NCBI GenBank assembly: GCA_037442205.1
Contig: JBBIQS010000034.1
Coordinates: forward strand, 1-64,000
Origin: JBBIQS01 sp037442205
GTDB taxonomy: Bacteria > Myxococcota > Myxococcia > Myxococcales > UBA5297
Reading direction: 5' to 3'
DNA: 64,000 bases
The notes below the pieces were generated by a model. The model was not told the origin of the DNA and did not search any database. It saw nothing but the letters and a program-made list of their open reading frames with translations. Shown piece after piece: positions 1 to 8,200 of this stretch. The stretch's first letter is position 1; each line of letters starts with the position of its first letter. The translations under genes were made by a program, and so were the position numbers.

Positions 1-1121
1 CCGGTCTGCACCTGTGGCCCGCGCTGCCCTTGGCCGCCGCGCTGGCCGCGCGAATCCTGGCCGCGCCGCTGGTCCGGCCGGCCGCCCCGGTTCCCTTGGT
101 TTGGCTGCCCGCCTCGATTTCCTTGGCTTGGCTGCCCGCCCCGGTTCCCTTGGTTTGGCTGCCCGCCTCGATTCCCCTGGTCTGGCCGCCCACCTCGATT
201 ACCTTGATCCGGCCGCCCGTCGCCGCGGTTGGCCTGCTCCGGCCGGCCGCGCTGCTCGGGGCGCTGCCCTTGGGGCTGTTGCGCCTGGCGCGGATGCGGT
301 TGGCCGGGCTGGTCGCGCCGCTGGCCGTGGGCCGGGTGCTGATCGCGCCGCTCGTGGTGGGTGTGCGGCGGCGGCGCCGAGGGCCGCTCCGGCGGCTCGA
401 AGTCGGGGGTCAGCTCGCGCCGGACGTAGGCCCGCCAGATTTCGCGGGCGTCGTGATGGCGCTGGTGCAGGCTCTTGTCGAAGCTGGCGAAGTGGCGCCG
501 GAGGTTCTCGAAGTCGCGGAGGAAGAACGGCTCGGCGCGGTTGTTCTGGGCTGCGCTGATGATCTGCGGGAAGTCGATGATCGTCGGCCCGGCGGCGCCC
601 ATCAGCACGTTGTAGGGCGACAGGTCGCCGTGGATCAGGTCGGCCTCGAGCATGCGCACCATCTGGCCGCGCAGGTCGCGGTAGTGGGCGTTGGCCTCCT
701 CCGCGGTGAGTGAGGTGTCGATGAGCCGGTGGGCCGGATTTCCCTCGGCATCGACCACCAGCTCCATCAGCAGTACGCCCTCGTAGAACATGACCGGGGT
801 CGGGGTGCGCACGCCGCGGTCGTGCAGCTTGTAGAGCGCGTCGGCCTCGGCCGACTTCCAGGCCTCCTCGGCGGCGGCCTGGCCGAATCGGCTGCCCTTG
901 TCGATGGCGCGCTGGGTGCGGCTGTTGCCGACCACCCGGCCCTCGCGGTAGGCGGCGTTGTTCTTGAAGCTGCGGGTCTGGCGGTCGCGGTAGATCTTGG
1001 CGGCGATCACCTGGCCGCCGTGGCGCACCAGCCAGATGTCGGCCTCTTTGCCGCTCTTGAGCCGGCCAATCACTTCGTCCACCACGCCGTCGGCCAGCAG
1101 CAGCTCGAGCTTTTCTTCCAC
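1..1121 (-). CDS. RIO1-family kinase/ATPase with repeat tail (3' end outside window)
   Basis: Bacterial RIO1-type atypical serine kinase/ATPase, cut by the left edge. The GTG start at 1121 has an AAGGAGA Shine-Dalgarno 9 nt upstream, and the frame stays open for at least 373 codons. Residues 20-190 carry the RIO fold: K42 in AAKIYRD for ATP, the catalytic loop HGDLSPYN (H164, D166) and metal-binding D183 in IIDFPQ. From about residue 215 it becomes a low-complexity tail rich in H, Q, R, G and P that ends in tandem nonapeptides. Eukaryotic Rio1 acts in small-subunit rRNA maturation; the bacterial role is poorly defined. An RG-rich tail would suit RNA binding, which is inference. It is followed on the opposite side by corA-like, BI-1 and pepF genes on the same strand. 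Confidence 0.88.
   Translation of the reverse strand, partial: MEEKLELLLADGVVDEVIGRLKSGKEADIWLVRHGGQVIAAKIYRDRQTRSFKNNAAYREGRVVGNSRTQRAIDKGSRFGQAAAEEAWKSAEADALYKLHDRGVRTPTPVMFYEGVLLMELVVDAEGNPAHRLIDTSLTAEEANAHYRDLRGQMVRMLEADLIHGDLSPYNVLMGAAGPTIIDFPQIISAAQNNRAEPFFLRDFENLRRHFASFDKSLHQRHHDAREIWRAYVRRELTPDFEPPERPSAPPPHTHHERRDQHPAHGQRRDQPGQPHPRQAQQPQGQRPEQRGRPEQANRGDGRPDQGNRGGRPDQGNRGGQPNQGNRGGQPSQGNRGGQPNQGNRGGRPDQRRGQDSRGQRGGQGQRGPQVQT
71..232. repeat. Six 27-bp tandem units inside the RIO1 kinase tail
   Basis: Six consecutive 27-bp units start at 71, 98, 125, 152, 179 and 206. The units at 98, 125 and 152 are nearly identical; the outer ones have diverged. Read on the minus strand each encodes a nonapeptide of the form GNRGGQPNQ, with Q/R and N/S/D exchanges. 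The period is a multiple of three, so copy-number change would keep the frame. Confidence 0.9.
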
Positions 1122-1188
1122 GAGAGAGGGTCTCCTTCTTCAAGGCGCCAGGCCTGCCCGCCGTCGCTCGCGGGCGGCACGGGGCTCC

Positions 1189-2106
1189 TCACCACTTCTT
1201 GTAGCGCCACGCTCCGATGAAAGTGCCCACCGAGGCCACCGCCAGACCCATGATGATCCAGAAGGCGTACTCGTGCTTCTGCATGGGGATGGTGACGTTC
1301 ATCGAGAAGGCGCTGACCACCAGAGTCGGCACCATCAGCGCGATGGTGACAATGTTCAGCGTCTTCATCATCCAGCTGAGGTTGTTGTTCACGATCGAGG
1401 CGCGCGCCGCCACCATGCTCGAAAGAATGTTCGAGTAGATCTCCGCCTGCCGGTAGCACTGGTTGGTCTCGATGGCCACGTCCTCGAGCAGCTCGAGCTG
1501 CTCCTGGACCAGGCCGATCTTGGCGGCGCCGTTGCGCAGCTTGTCGAGCACCAGGGCGTTGGAGTCGATGGCGTTGAGGTAGTAGACGAGGCTCTTCTCG
1601 AGGGTGAACAGGCTCAGCAGGTACTTGTTCTCCATCGACTCGTTGATCTTCTGCTCCAGCGAGTCGGAGACCATGGTGATGACGCGCAGGTGCTCGAGGA
1701 AGTGGTAGCTGGTGCGCCACAGCAGCCGGAGCATGGCGTCGGCGGGAGAGGCAGTGCGCAGCGTCTGCCGGCCGTCGAAGACCGGGACGTTCTCGCTGAG
1801 CACCAGCACCAGCTTGTCCTTGAACAGGAACATGCCCGCCGAGACCACCTTGAACAGGAAGTTGTCGGCGGCGCTGTAGTTCTTGGGTCGCTTGAAGATG
1901 ACCGCGACGTGCTCGGGCTCGTACTCGATGCGCGCGACCTCGTCGGGGTCGAGCGCCGAGGCCAGCGTGTGCTCGTCGATCTTCATCCCCTCGACGAGCT
2001 GCTTCCTCTCGGCCTCGTCGGGGTTGCAGTAGACGAGGATCGGCGCCGACGGATCGTCGGTCGGCGCGATGGCCCGAGCCTCGGAGATCTGGAACCGCTT
2101 GAGCAT
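1189..2106 (-). CDS. CorA-like divalent cation channel
   Basis: Inner-membrane CorA-family protein (305 aa), expected to take up Mg2+ or export/import another divalent cation as a pentamer. The long N-terminal part is soluble and helical, and two membrane helices lie at the extreme C-terminus (about 245-267 and 280-299), as in the family. The pore signature that is GMN in classical CorA reads SMN here (S268-M269-N270), so selectivity cannot be assumed. The C-terminus ends in basic RYKKW, as is usual for CorA. The start is an ATG with no strong Shine-Dalgarno. It lies between the RIO1 kinase and the BI-1 gene on the same strand, 51 nt from the latter. Confidence 0.87.
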   Translation of the reverse strand: MLKRFQISEARAIAPTDDPSAPILVYCNPDEAERKQLVEGMKIDEHTLASALDPDEVARIEYEPEHVAVIFKRPKNYSAADNFLFKVVSAGMFLFKDKLVLVLSENVPVFDGRQTLRTASPADAMLRLLWRTSYHFLEHLRVITMVSDSLEQKINESMENKYLLSLFTLEKSLVYYLNAIDSNALVLDKLRNGAAKIGLVQEQLELLEDVAIETNQCYRQAEIYSNILSSMVAARASIVNNNLSWMMKTLNIVTIALMVPTLVVSAFSMNVTIPMQKHEYAFWIIMGLAVASVGTFIGAWRYKKW

Positions 2107-2157
2107 CGGTGTGACTCGATTCGCCGCCGCCCGTCGAAGGTCAGCGCCCGCCCGCCC

Positions 2158-2862
2158 CTAGCGCCGCTTCCCGAACAGCCTGAGCAGCGCGAAGAACAGG
2201 TTGATGAAGTCCAGGTACAGGCTGAGTGCCCCGACCACCGCCAGCGACGCCGCCCCCCCGGAGCCGCCAACCGCATGGAGCGCCCGCAGCTTCTGGGTGT
2301 CGTAAGCGGTCAGGCCAGTGAAGACCACCACCGCCATGCAGCTGGCGACGAAGTCGAGCATCGAGCTGTGGGTGAAGACGTTGACCACTCCGGCAATCAG
2401 CACGCCCCACAGCCCCATCATCAGGAAGCTGCTCCAACTGGTCAGGTCCTTCTTGGTCACCGAGCCGTAGATGCTCATGCCGATGAAGGTGCCCGCGGTA
2501 GCGAAGAAGACCTGGCCGATGGAGTCCAGGCGATAGACCAGGAAGATGGCCGAGAAGGTCGGGCCGCTCATCGCCGCGTAGACCAGGAACATCAGCCCGG
2601 CGATGCCAGCGCTGACCCGGGTGGCAAGGAAGGAGAAGGCCAGCACAAGCAGCAGCTCGCCAATGGACAGCGGCAAGTACAGCGGCATCACCTTGGCCGC
2701 CAGCTCGACGTTGCTGCCGACGTACCATCCGATTCCGCCTGTCAGGGCCAGGCCCACGAACATCCAGGCGTAGACCTTCTCCATGAAGGCGCGCTGGGAC
2801 TCGGCCCAGGCCGAGGTTCCAGCAGTCGAGTACGAGTTCAGGTTGGCCGGGCCCATCGCCAT
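2158..2862 (-). CDS. Bax inhibitor-1/YccA family membrane protein
   Basis: A 234-aa integral membrane protein with seven hydrophobic segments, the normal size and topology of the BI-1/YccA (TMBIM) family. Family members act as proton-regulated calcium leak channels or modulate membrane proteases such as FtsH. The C-terminal signature around LYLDFINLFFALLRLFG is typical. The ATG at 2862 is chosen because AAGGAGA lies 6 nt upstream and the first 20 residues form a soluble leader before helix 1. A longer upstream frame runs into pepF and is not used. Its own substrate is unknown. Confidence 0.9.
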   Translation of the reverse strand: MAMGPANLNSYSTAGTSAWAESQRAFMEKVYAWMFVGLALTGGIGWYVGSNVELAAKVMPLYLPLSIGELLLVLAFSFLATRVSAGIAGLMFLVYAAMSGPTFSAIFLVYRLDSIGQVFFATAGTFIGMSIYGSVTKKDLTSWSSFLMMGLWGVLIAGVVNVFTHSSMLDFVASCMAVVVFTGLTAYDTQKLRALHAVGGSGGAASLAVVGALSLYLDFINLFFALLRLFGKRR

Positions 2863-2890
2863 GTCGCTTCTCCTTATGAATGATTGAACG

Positions 2891-2910
2891 CGGCCGGCGG
2901 GCGCCGGCCG
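2891..2910 (-). terminator. GC hairpin after pepF
   Basis: A perfect 8-bp stem, CGGCCGGC (2891-2898) with GCCGGCCG (2903-2910) and a 4-nt loop, sits just beyond the pepF stop codon and before the BI-1 start. No T-tract follows, so it may slow or partly terminate transcription or protect the mRNA 3' end rather than act as a classical terminator. Confidence 0.4.
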
Positions 2911-2915
2911 GCGGG

Positions 2916-4814
2916 TTACTTGGCGAGCAGCTTCTCCATCTCGCTCAAAGTCTTGTCCATCAGCCGGGTGGCGGCCTCGACCGCCTCTGGCTTGGTCAGG
3001 TCGACGCCGCCGCCCTTGAGCAGCTCGAGCGGGGGCTTGGAGCTGCCGCCCTTGAGCATTCCCAGGTAAGCGTCGCGGGCCTTGGCGTTGCCGGTCTGCA
3101 CCTTCTCCGCCAGCGCGATGCCCGAGGACAGCCCGGTGGCGTACGCGTAGACGTAGTACTTGTAATAGAAGTGCGGGATGTAGGCCCACTCCATCTCGTC
3201 GTTGGCGCCGACGGTGAAGTCTTTGCCGTAGTAGGTGCGGATCAAGTCGCCGTAGGTCTTGTCGAGGAACTCGGCGGTCAGCGGCGTCCCGTTCTCGGCG
3301 GCGGTGTGGATCGCCAGCTCGAACTCGGCGAACAGCGTCTGCCGGTAGATCGTGGTGCGGATCGACTCCACCAGCTTGTTGAGGATATAGAGCTTCTCCT
3401 CCTTGGTCTTGGCCTCCTTGGCCAGGTAGTCGGAGAGCAGCTTCTCGTTGAAGGTGCTGGCGATCTCGGCGATGAAGGTCGAGTAGTTCGCGGTGGCGTA
3501 GGGCTGGGTGACCATCGCCAGGTCGCTGTGCATCGCGTGCCCCAGTTCGTGGGCCAGCGTCGACAGGCCGTCCAGGTCGTCCAGGTAGTTCATCTTGATG
3601 AACGGGTGGACCCCGAAGACGCTGCAGGAGAAGGCGCCGCTGGGCTTGTTCTTGTGCGGGTAGAGGTCGATCCAGCCGCTGCCGGTCTCCAGCGCGGTGC
3701 CCAGCACCTTGAGGTAGTCCTTGCCCAGCGGCTTGAGCGCCGCCGGCAGGATGGTCTGCGCCTTGGCCCAGGGGACCTCCATCTTCACGCTGGCGACCAT
3801 CGGCGTGTAGAGGTCGTAGATGTGCAGGTCGGGGACGTTGAGCAGCTTCTTGCGCAGCGCCACGTAGCGGTGCAGCGGGGCGAGGTTGGCGTGCACCGCG
3901 CTGATCAGGTTCTTGTAGACCGCCGGCGAGATGTCGTCCTTGTCGAGGTAGGCCTCGAGCGCGGTCGGGTAGCCGCGGGCGCGGGCGTAGAAGATGTTCT
4001 GGTTCACCTGGCCGGACAGGGTGCCGGCGAAGGCCGCCTGGAACTGGCGCAGGGTGGCGAAGAGCTTCTCGACCGCTTCCTCGCGGACCTGGCGGTTGGC
4101 CGAGGCGCGCAGCTTTGGGAAGTTGGCCAGGGTCAGCTGCACCGGCTTGCCGTCCTCGTCGGTGACGGTGGGCAGCGGCAGGTCGCCCAGCAGCGCCCCG
4201 AAGGTCTTCTCGTGGTCGCTGGGCAGCTCGTTGAGGTCAATCTCCGCCCACAGGTTGTCGCCGGCCAGCGACAGCACCTTCTCCGCCTCCGGGGTCAGCA
4301 CCCGCGCGCGGCGCCGGCGCAGGTCCTCGAGGTAGACCTTGTACTCGGCCAGCTTGGGCTGGGCCTGGAGGGCAGCGGCGAAGGCCTTTTCGTCGAGCTT
4401 GAGGACCTCCTGGCGGATGAAGCCGGCATCGGCCATGAAGTCGTTGAGCGCCTTGAGCGCCCGGTCGTTGTTGGCCTGGAAGGCGGTCGACTTGTGGTCG
4501 GTGTCGAAGCGCAGCTGGGCGTAGAGGGTCAGCTTGTTCGCGTCGCGCCGGGTGGCGAAGTAGAGCTCCAGGCACTCGCGCAGCTTGGCCGGGTCGGCGA
4601 GGGTCCCCTGGTAGCCGGCCAACTTCTTGCGGGCCTCGGCCTGCTGCGCCAGGGCGGCCTCGAAGGCCGCGTCGTCGGCGAACAGCGGCGCCAGCTTCCA
4701 CTTGTAGCTCTCGGGAATCACCGCCCGCTCGGCGTTGGCGTCGGGGCGATAGACGCCGGGAGCCGGGGCGGCGGCGGAGGTCATCATCAGAGCGACAACT
4801 CCAAGGTAGGTCAT
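2916..4814 (-). CDS. pepF: Secreted M3 family oligoendopeptidase (PepF-like)
   Basis: Zinc metallopeptidase of the thimet/oligoendopeptidase F family (632 aa, usual length about 600). The HEXXH motif is HELGHAMHS with H422, E423 and H426. The following glutamate-bearing helix and the C-terminal YYKYYVYAYATG region are as in PepF. The first 20 residues form a short hydrophobic leader rich in Ala and Met that looks like a signal peptide, so it probably acts in the periplasm on short peptides, which is inference. The ATG at 4814 was chosen over an upstream in-frame start because of the leader and a GAGGA box 6 nt before it. Confidence 0.92.
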   Translation of the reverse strand: MTYLGVVALMMTSAAAPAPGVYRPDANAERAVIPESYKWKLAPLFADDAAFEAALAQQAEARKKLAGYQGTLADPAKLRECLELYFATRRDANKLTLYAQLRFDTDHKSTAFQANNDRALKALNDFMADAGFIRQEVLKLDEKAFAAALQAQPKLAEYKVYLEDLRRRRARVLTPEAEKVLSLAGDNLWAEIDLNELPSDHEKTFGALLGDLPLPTVTDEDGKPVQLTLANFPKLRASANRQVREEAVEKLFATLRQFQAAFAGTLSGQVNQNIFYARARGYPTALEAYLDKDDISPAVYKNLISAVHANLAPLHRYVALRKKLLNVPDLHIYDLYTPMVASVKMEVPWAKAQTILPAALKPLGKDYLKVLGTALETGSGWIDLYPHKNKPSGAFSCSVFGVHPFIKMNYLDDLDGLSTLAHELGHAMHSDLAMVTQPYATANYSTFIAEIASTFNEKLLSDYLAKEAKTKEEKLYILNKLVESIRTTIYRQTLFAEFELAIHTAAENGTPLTAEFLDKTYGDLIRTYYGKDFTVGANDEMEWAYIPHFYYKYYVYAYATGLSSGIALAEKVQTGNAKARDAYLGMLKGGSSKPPLELLKGGGVDLTKPEAVEAATRLMDKTLSEMEKLLAK

Positions 4815-5201
4815 GTCAATCCTCGGGCGCTGGCCTTGCGCAGTGAGTCTCGTCCCCGTTATCTCAGGGAGATTTCGCCGACCGGCCGCCGCTGGGGGCC
4901 GGCCGAAACCGAGCGGCGGCAGAGGATAGAAGGCTGTTCGCCACGCCACAAGAGGAATGGCTCAACATTTGTCCCCCAAGCTGGCCAACGCCCCCTTCCC
5001 TTGCGCCCGGCCAGTCGCTCCTCCACCGGCGCACCGTCGCTTCCGAACCGGTCAACCGACCGGGCAGTCCCTCGAACCACGCAGCGCCAGCCGCCCGATC
5101 CGCGGTACCGGCGGCCTCCATGCGGCGGGCCGGGTGAACGATCTGGCCCTGGCTGACGCACAGTGTCAGGATGCGCCGACCAACGGCGCCAAAGGCGAGA
5201 C
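4815..5201. other. Divergent intergenic region between pepF and gltB
   Basis: A 387-bp region with no convincing gene, expected to hold the promoters of pepF (leftward) and gltB (rightward). A perfect hairpin lies at 5048-5063 (CCGGTC-AACC-GACCGG), 139 nt before the gltB start, and could be an operator or leader structure. A loose sigma-54-like GG-N10-GT arrangement near 4955 is too weak to call. No long reading frame here has the protein texture of its neighbours. Confidence 0.5.
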
Positions 5202-8200
5202 ATGAACTTCATCCAAGAGCTGATCAACCATCCTTCGCGCGGCGGCTGCGGCGTGGGGGCGCTCGCCGATCTCAAGGGCCGCAGCCGGGAGCTCATCGAC
5301 TGGGCGCTGGCCGGCCTGGCCAACATGGAGCACCGCGGCGGGGCCATCGACGACACCGGCGACGGCGCTGGGCTGCTCTTCACCATCGACCCGGCGTTCT
5401 TCGCCCGCTTCATCGCCCACGGCAAGCACCTGCCGGCCGACGAGCAGCTCTCGGTGGGCGTGGTCTTCTTCCCGGTGGGCGAGTCGCCGCTGTCGGCCTG
5501 GCAGTCGGAGATCGACGGCATCCTGCGCCGCGAGGGACTGACGCCGCTGGGCTGGCGGCGAGTGCCGATCGACGAGTCGGCGCTGGGGCGCTCGGCGCGC
5601 GAGTCCCGCCGCGACATCTGGCAGGTGCTGATCGGCGAAGGGCTGGTCCCGAAGAAGAAGCTCGCCCTGGCCATGTGGCAGGCCAAGCACCGCATCGAGA
5701 CCTCGATGCGCGACGTCTACCTGCCCTCCTTCTCTCCCAAGACCCTGATCTACAAGGGCCTGTGCACCGGCCAGCAGCTGCCGGCTTTCTATCCCGATCT
5801 CAAGGACCCGGCCCTGACCACCGACGCGGTGATCTTCCACCGCCGGTACTCGACCAACACCTTCTCCAACTGGTATCTGGCGCAGCCCTTCCGGCTGCTG
5901 GGACACAACGGCGAGATCAACGCCGTCAAGGCCAACCGGGACGCGGTGCGCAACCTGGAAGGCGAAGTCCACATCTCCAACGTGCTGATGAAGCAGGGCT
6001 CGGACTCGGCCGACCTGGACCGGGTGGTGGAGCTGTTCAACGTCCACGGCGTGCCTCTGCTCGAGGCGCTGGTGCGGGTGATGCCCCCGGCGCAGCGGGA
6101 CATGCCCGGGCTCGATCCCAAGGCGGCGCGCTACCTGGAAGGCGCCAAGCGGGCGCTGGGGGCGCTGGGCGCCTGGGAGGGCCCGGCGGGCATCGTGGCC
6201 ACCGACGGCGACTTCGTGGTTGCCCGGCTCGACCGCATGGGCCTGCGCCCGCTGCGCTACATCCTGACCCGCTCCGGCAAGCTGGTGGTCGAGTCCGAGG
6301 TCGGCGCGGTCCCGGTGGCCAGCGAGGACGTCGCGGAGATCGGCCAGCTCGATCCCGGCGAGGCCATCGCGGTGGATCTCGAGCAGCGGCGGCTGCTGCG
6401 CCAGCCGGAGATCCTGGAGGAGGTACTCAAGCACACCCCGCTCAACTACAGCGAGCTCTCCTCCACCAAGCTCGCCCACCCGGTCTCCGCCGGCGAGCCG
6501 GCCAGCGGCAAGGCCTGCGCCCCGACCCTGGCCACCTTCGGCTGGTCGCACGAGCGGGTGCGCGCCCTCAAGCACATGGCCCAGAACGGCTCCGAGCCGA
6601 TCAGCTCCATGGGCCATGACAAGCCGCTGGCGGTCCTCTCCAAGAGCTCGCCCACCCTCTTCAAGTACTTCAAGCAGATCATCGCCGTGGTCACCAACCC
6701 GCCGATCGATCCTATCCGCGAAGGCACCGCGATGGACCTGTCGGTCTTCCTGGGCCGCACCCCGCGCGCCTACGAGGACAGCAACGAGTACCGCGTCTTC
6801 CCGCAGGTGAGGTTCGACTCGCCGATCCTGACCGAGGGCGAGGTGCGCGGCATCATCCAGGGCGGCCGCGGAATGCCGGACTCGGTGGTCTTCGACGCCA
6901 CCTATCCGAAGTACGGCGGAGCCAAGGCGCTCTCCGATCGCATCGCCGACCTGACCGCCGAAGCGGTGCGGCTGGCGCGCAACCGGAGCGCGGCGGTGAT
7001 CGTCCTCTCCGACCGCCAGGCGGTGGCCGACGCCGAGCAGCGGCTGGCGGTGCCGGCGGTGCTCATCGCCGGGGCGCTGCACTCGGCCCTCACGCAGCAG
7101 GGTAAGCGCCGCCGGCTGTCGCTGCTGTGCGAATCGGGCGAGGTCCAGGAGCCGCACGACGCCGCGGTGCTGATCGCCAACGGAGCCGACGCCGTCTGCC
7201 CCTGGGTGGCCTTCGATCTCGCCTTCGACGTCCAGGGCGCCGACGGAGTGACCAAGCTCAAGAAGGCCTTCGACCGCGGCCTCGAGCGGATCATGTCCAA
7301 GATGGGCATCTGCTCCCTCGACGGATACCGGGGCTCGAAGATGTTCGAGGCGGTGGGGCTGTCGCCGGCGGTGGTGGACTTCTACCTGCCGGGCACGGTG
7401 TCGCGGGTCGGCGGCGTCGAGCTGGCCGGCATCGACGCCGACATCCGCCGCCGCGCGGAGCTGGCGGGCAATCCGGCCGCCGGACGCGTCGAGGAGGACC
7501 ACGGCATCTATCGCAAGGAGCTGCTGCGCCAGCTCTACCTGGTCAGCCGCGGGACCGATCCCACCGCCTGGCGCGGATTTCTCGAGGTGGTCGGCAAACA
7601 CCCCCAGGTCTACCTGCGCGACCTGCTCTCCTTCCGCAAGGAGCAGGCCCGGCCGATTCCTCCCGAGAGCGTCATCTCCCCGGAGGAGATCGTGGCCGCC
7701 ATCCTGCGCGGAGCGGCCATCAGCCACGGCGCGCTGCACCGCATCGCCCACCGCGCCATCTCCGGCGCGCTCAACGAGCTCAACAGCTCCTCGAACTGTG
7801 GCGAGGGCGGCGAGGACAAGCGGCGCAACAAGGGCGGAGCCTGGGAGAAGGACCGCTCGCGCATCCGCCAGGTGGCCAGCGGGCGCTTCGGCGTCGACAC
7901 CGAGTACCTGGTCAACGCCGACGACCTGCAGATCAAGATCGGCCAGGGCGCCAAGCCGGGCGAAGGCGGGCACCTGCCGGCGGAGAAGGTCACCGCCGAG
8001 ATCGCCGCCATCCGCCACTGCCCGCCGGGCGTGGGGCTGATCAGCCCGCCGCCCCAGCACGACATCTATTCGATCGAGGATCTGGCCCAGCTCATCCACA
8101 ACCTGCGGGCGGTGAACCCCGGGGCGCGCATCTCGGTGAAATGCCCCTCGGTGACCGACCTGGGGACCATCGCGGTCGGCGTGGCCAAGGCCGGGGCGGA

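Noticed and set aside
4950..4975. Sigma-54-like element, GG-N10-GT, upstream of gltB
   Set aside because: The -12 GC is missing, and the site is more than 220 nt from gltB. A chance match is likely.
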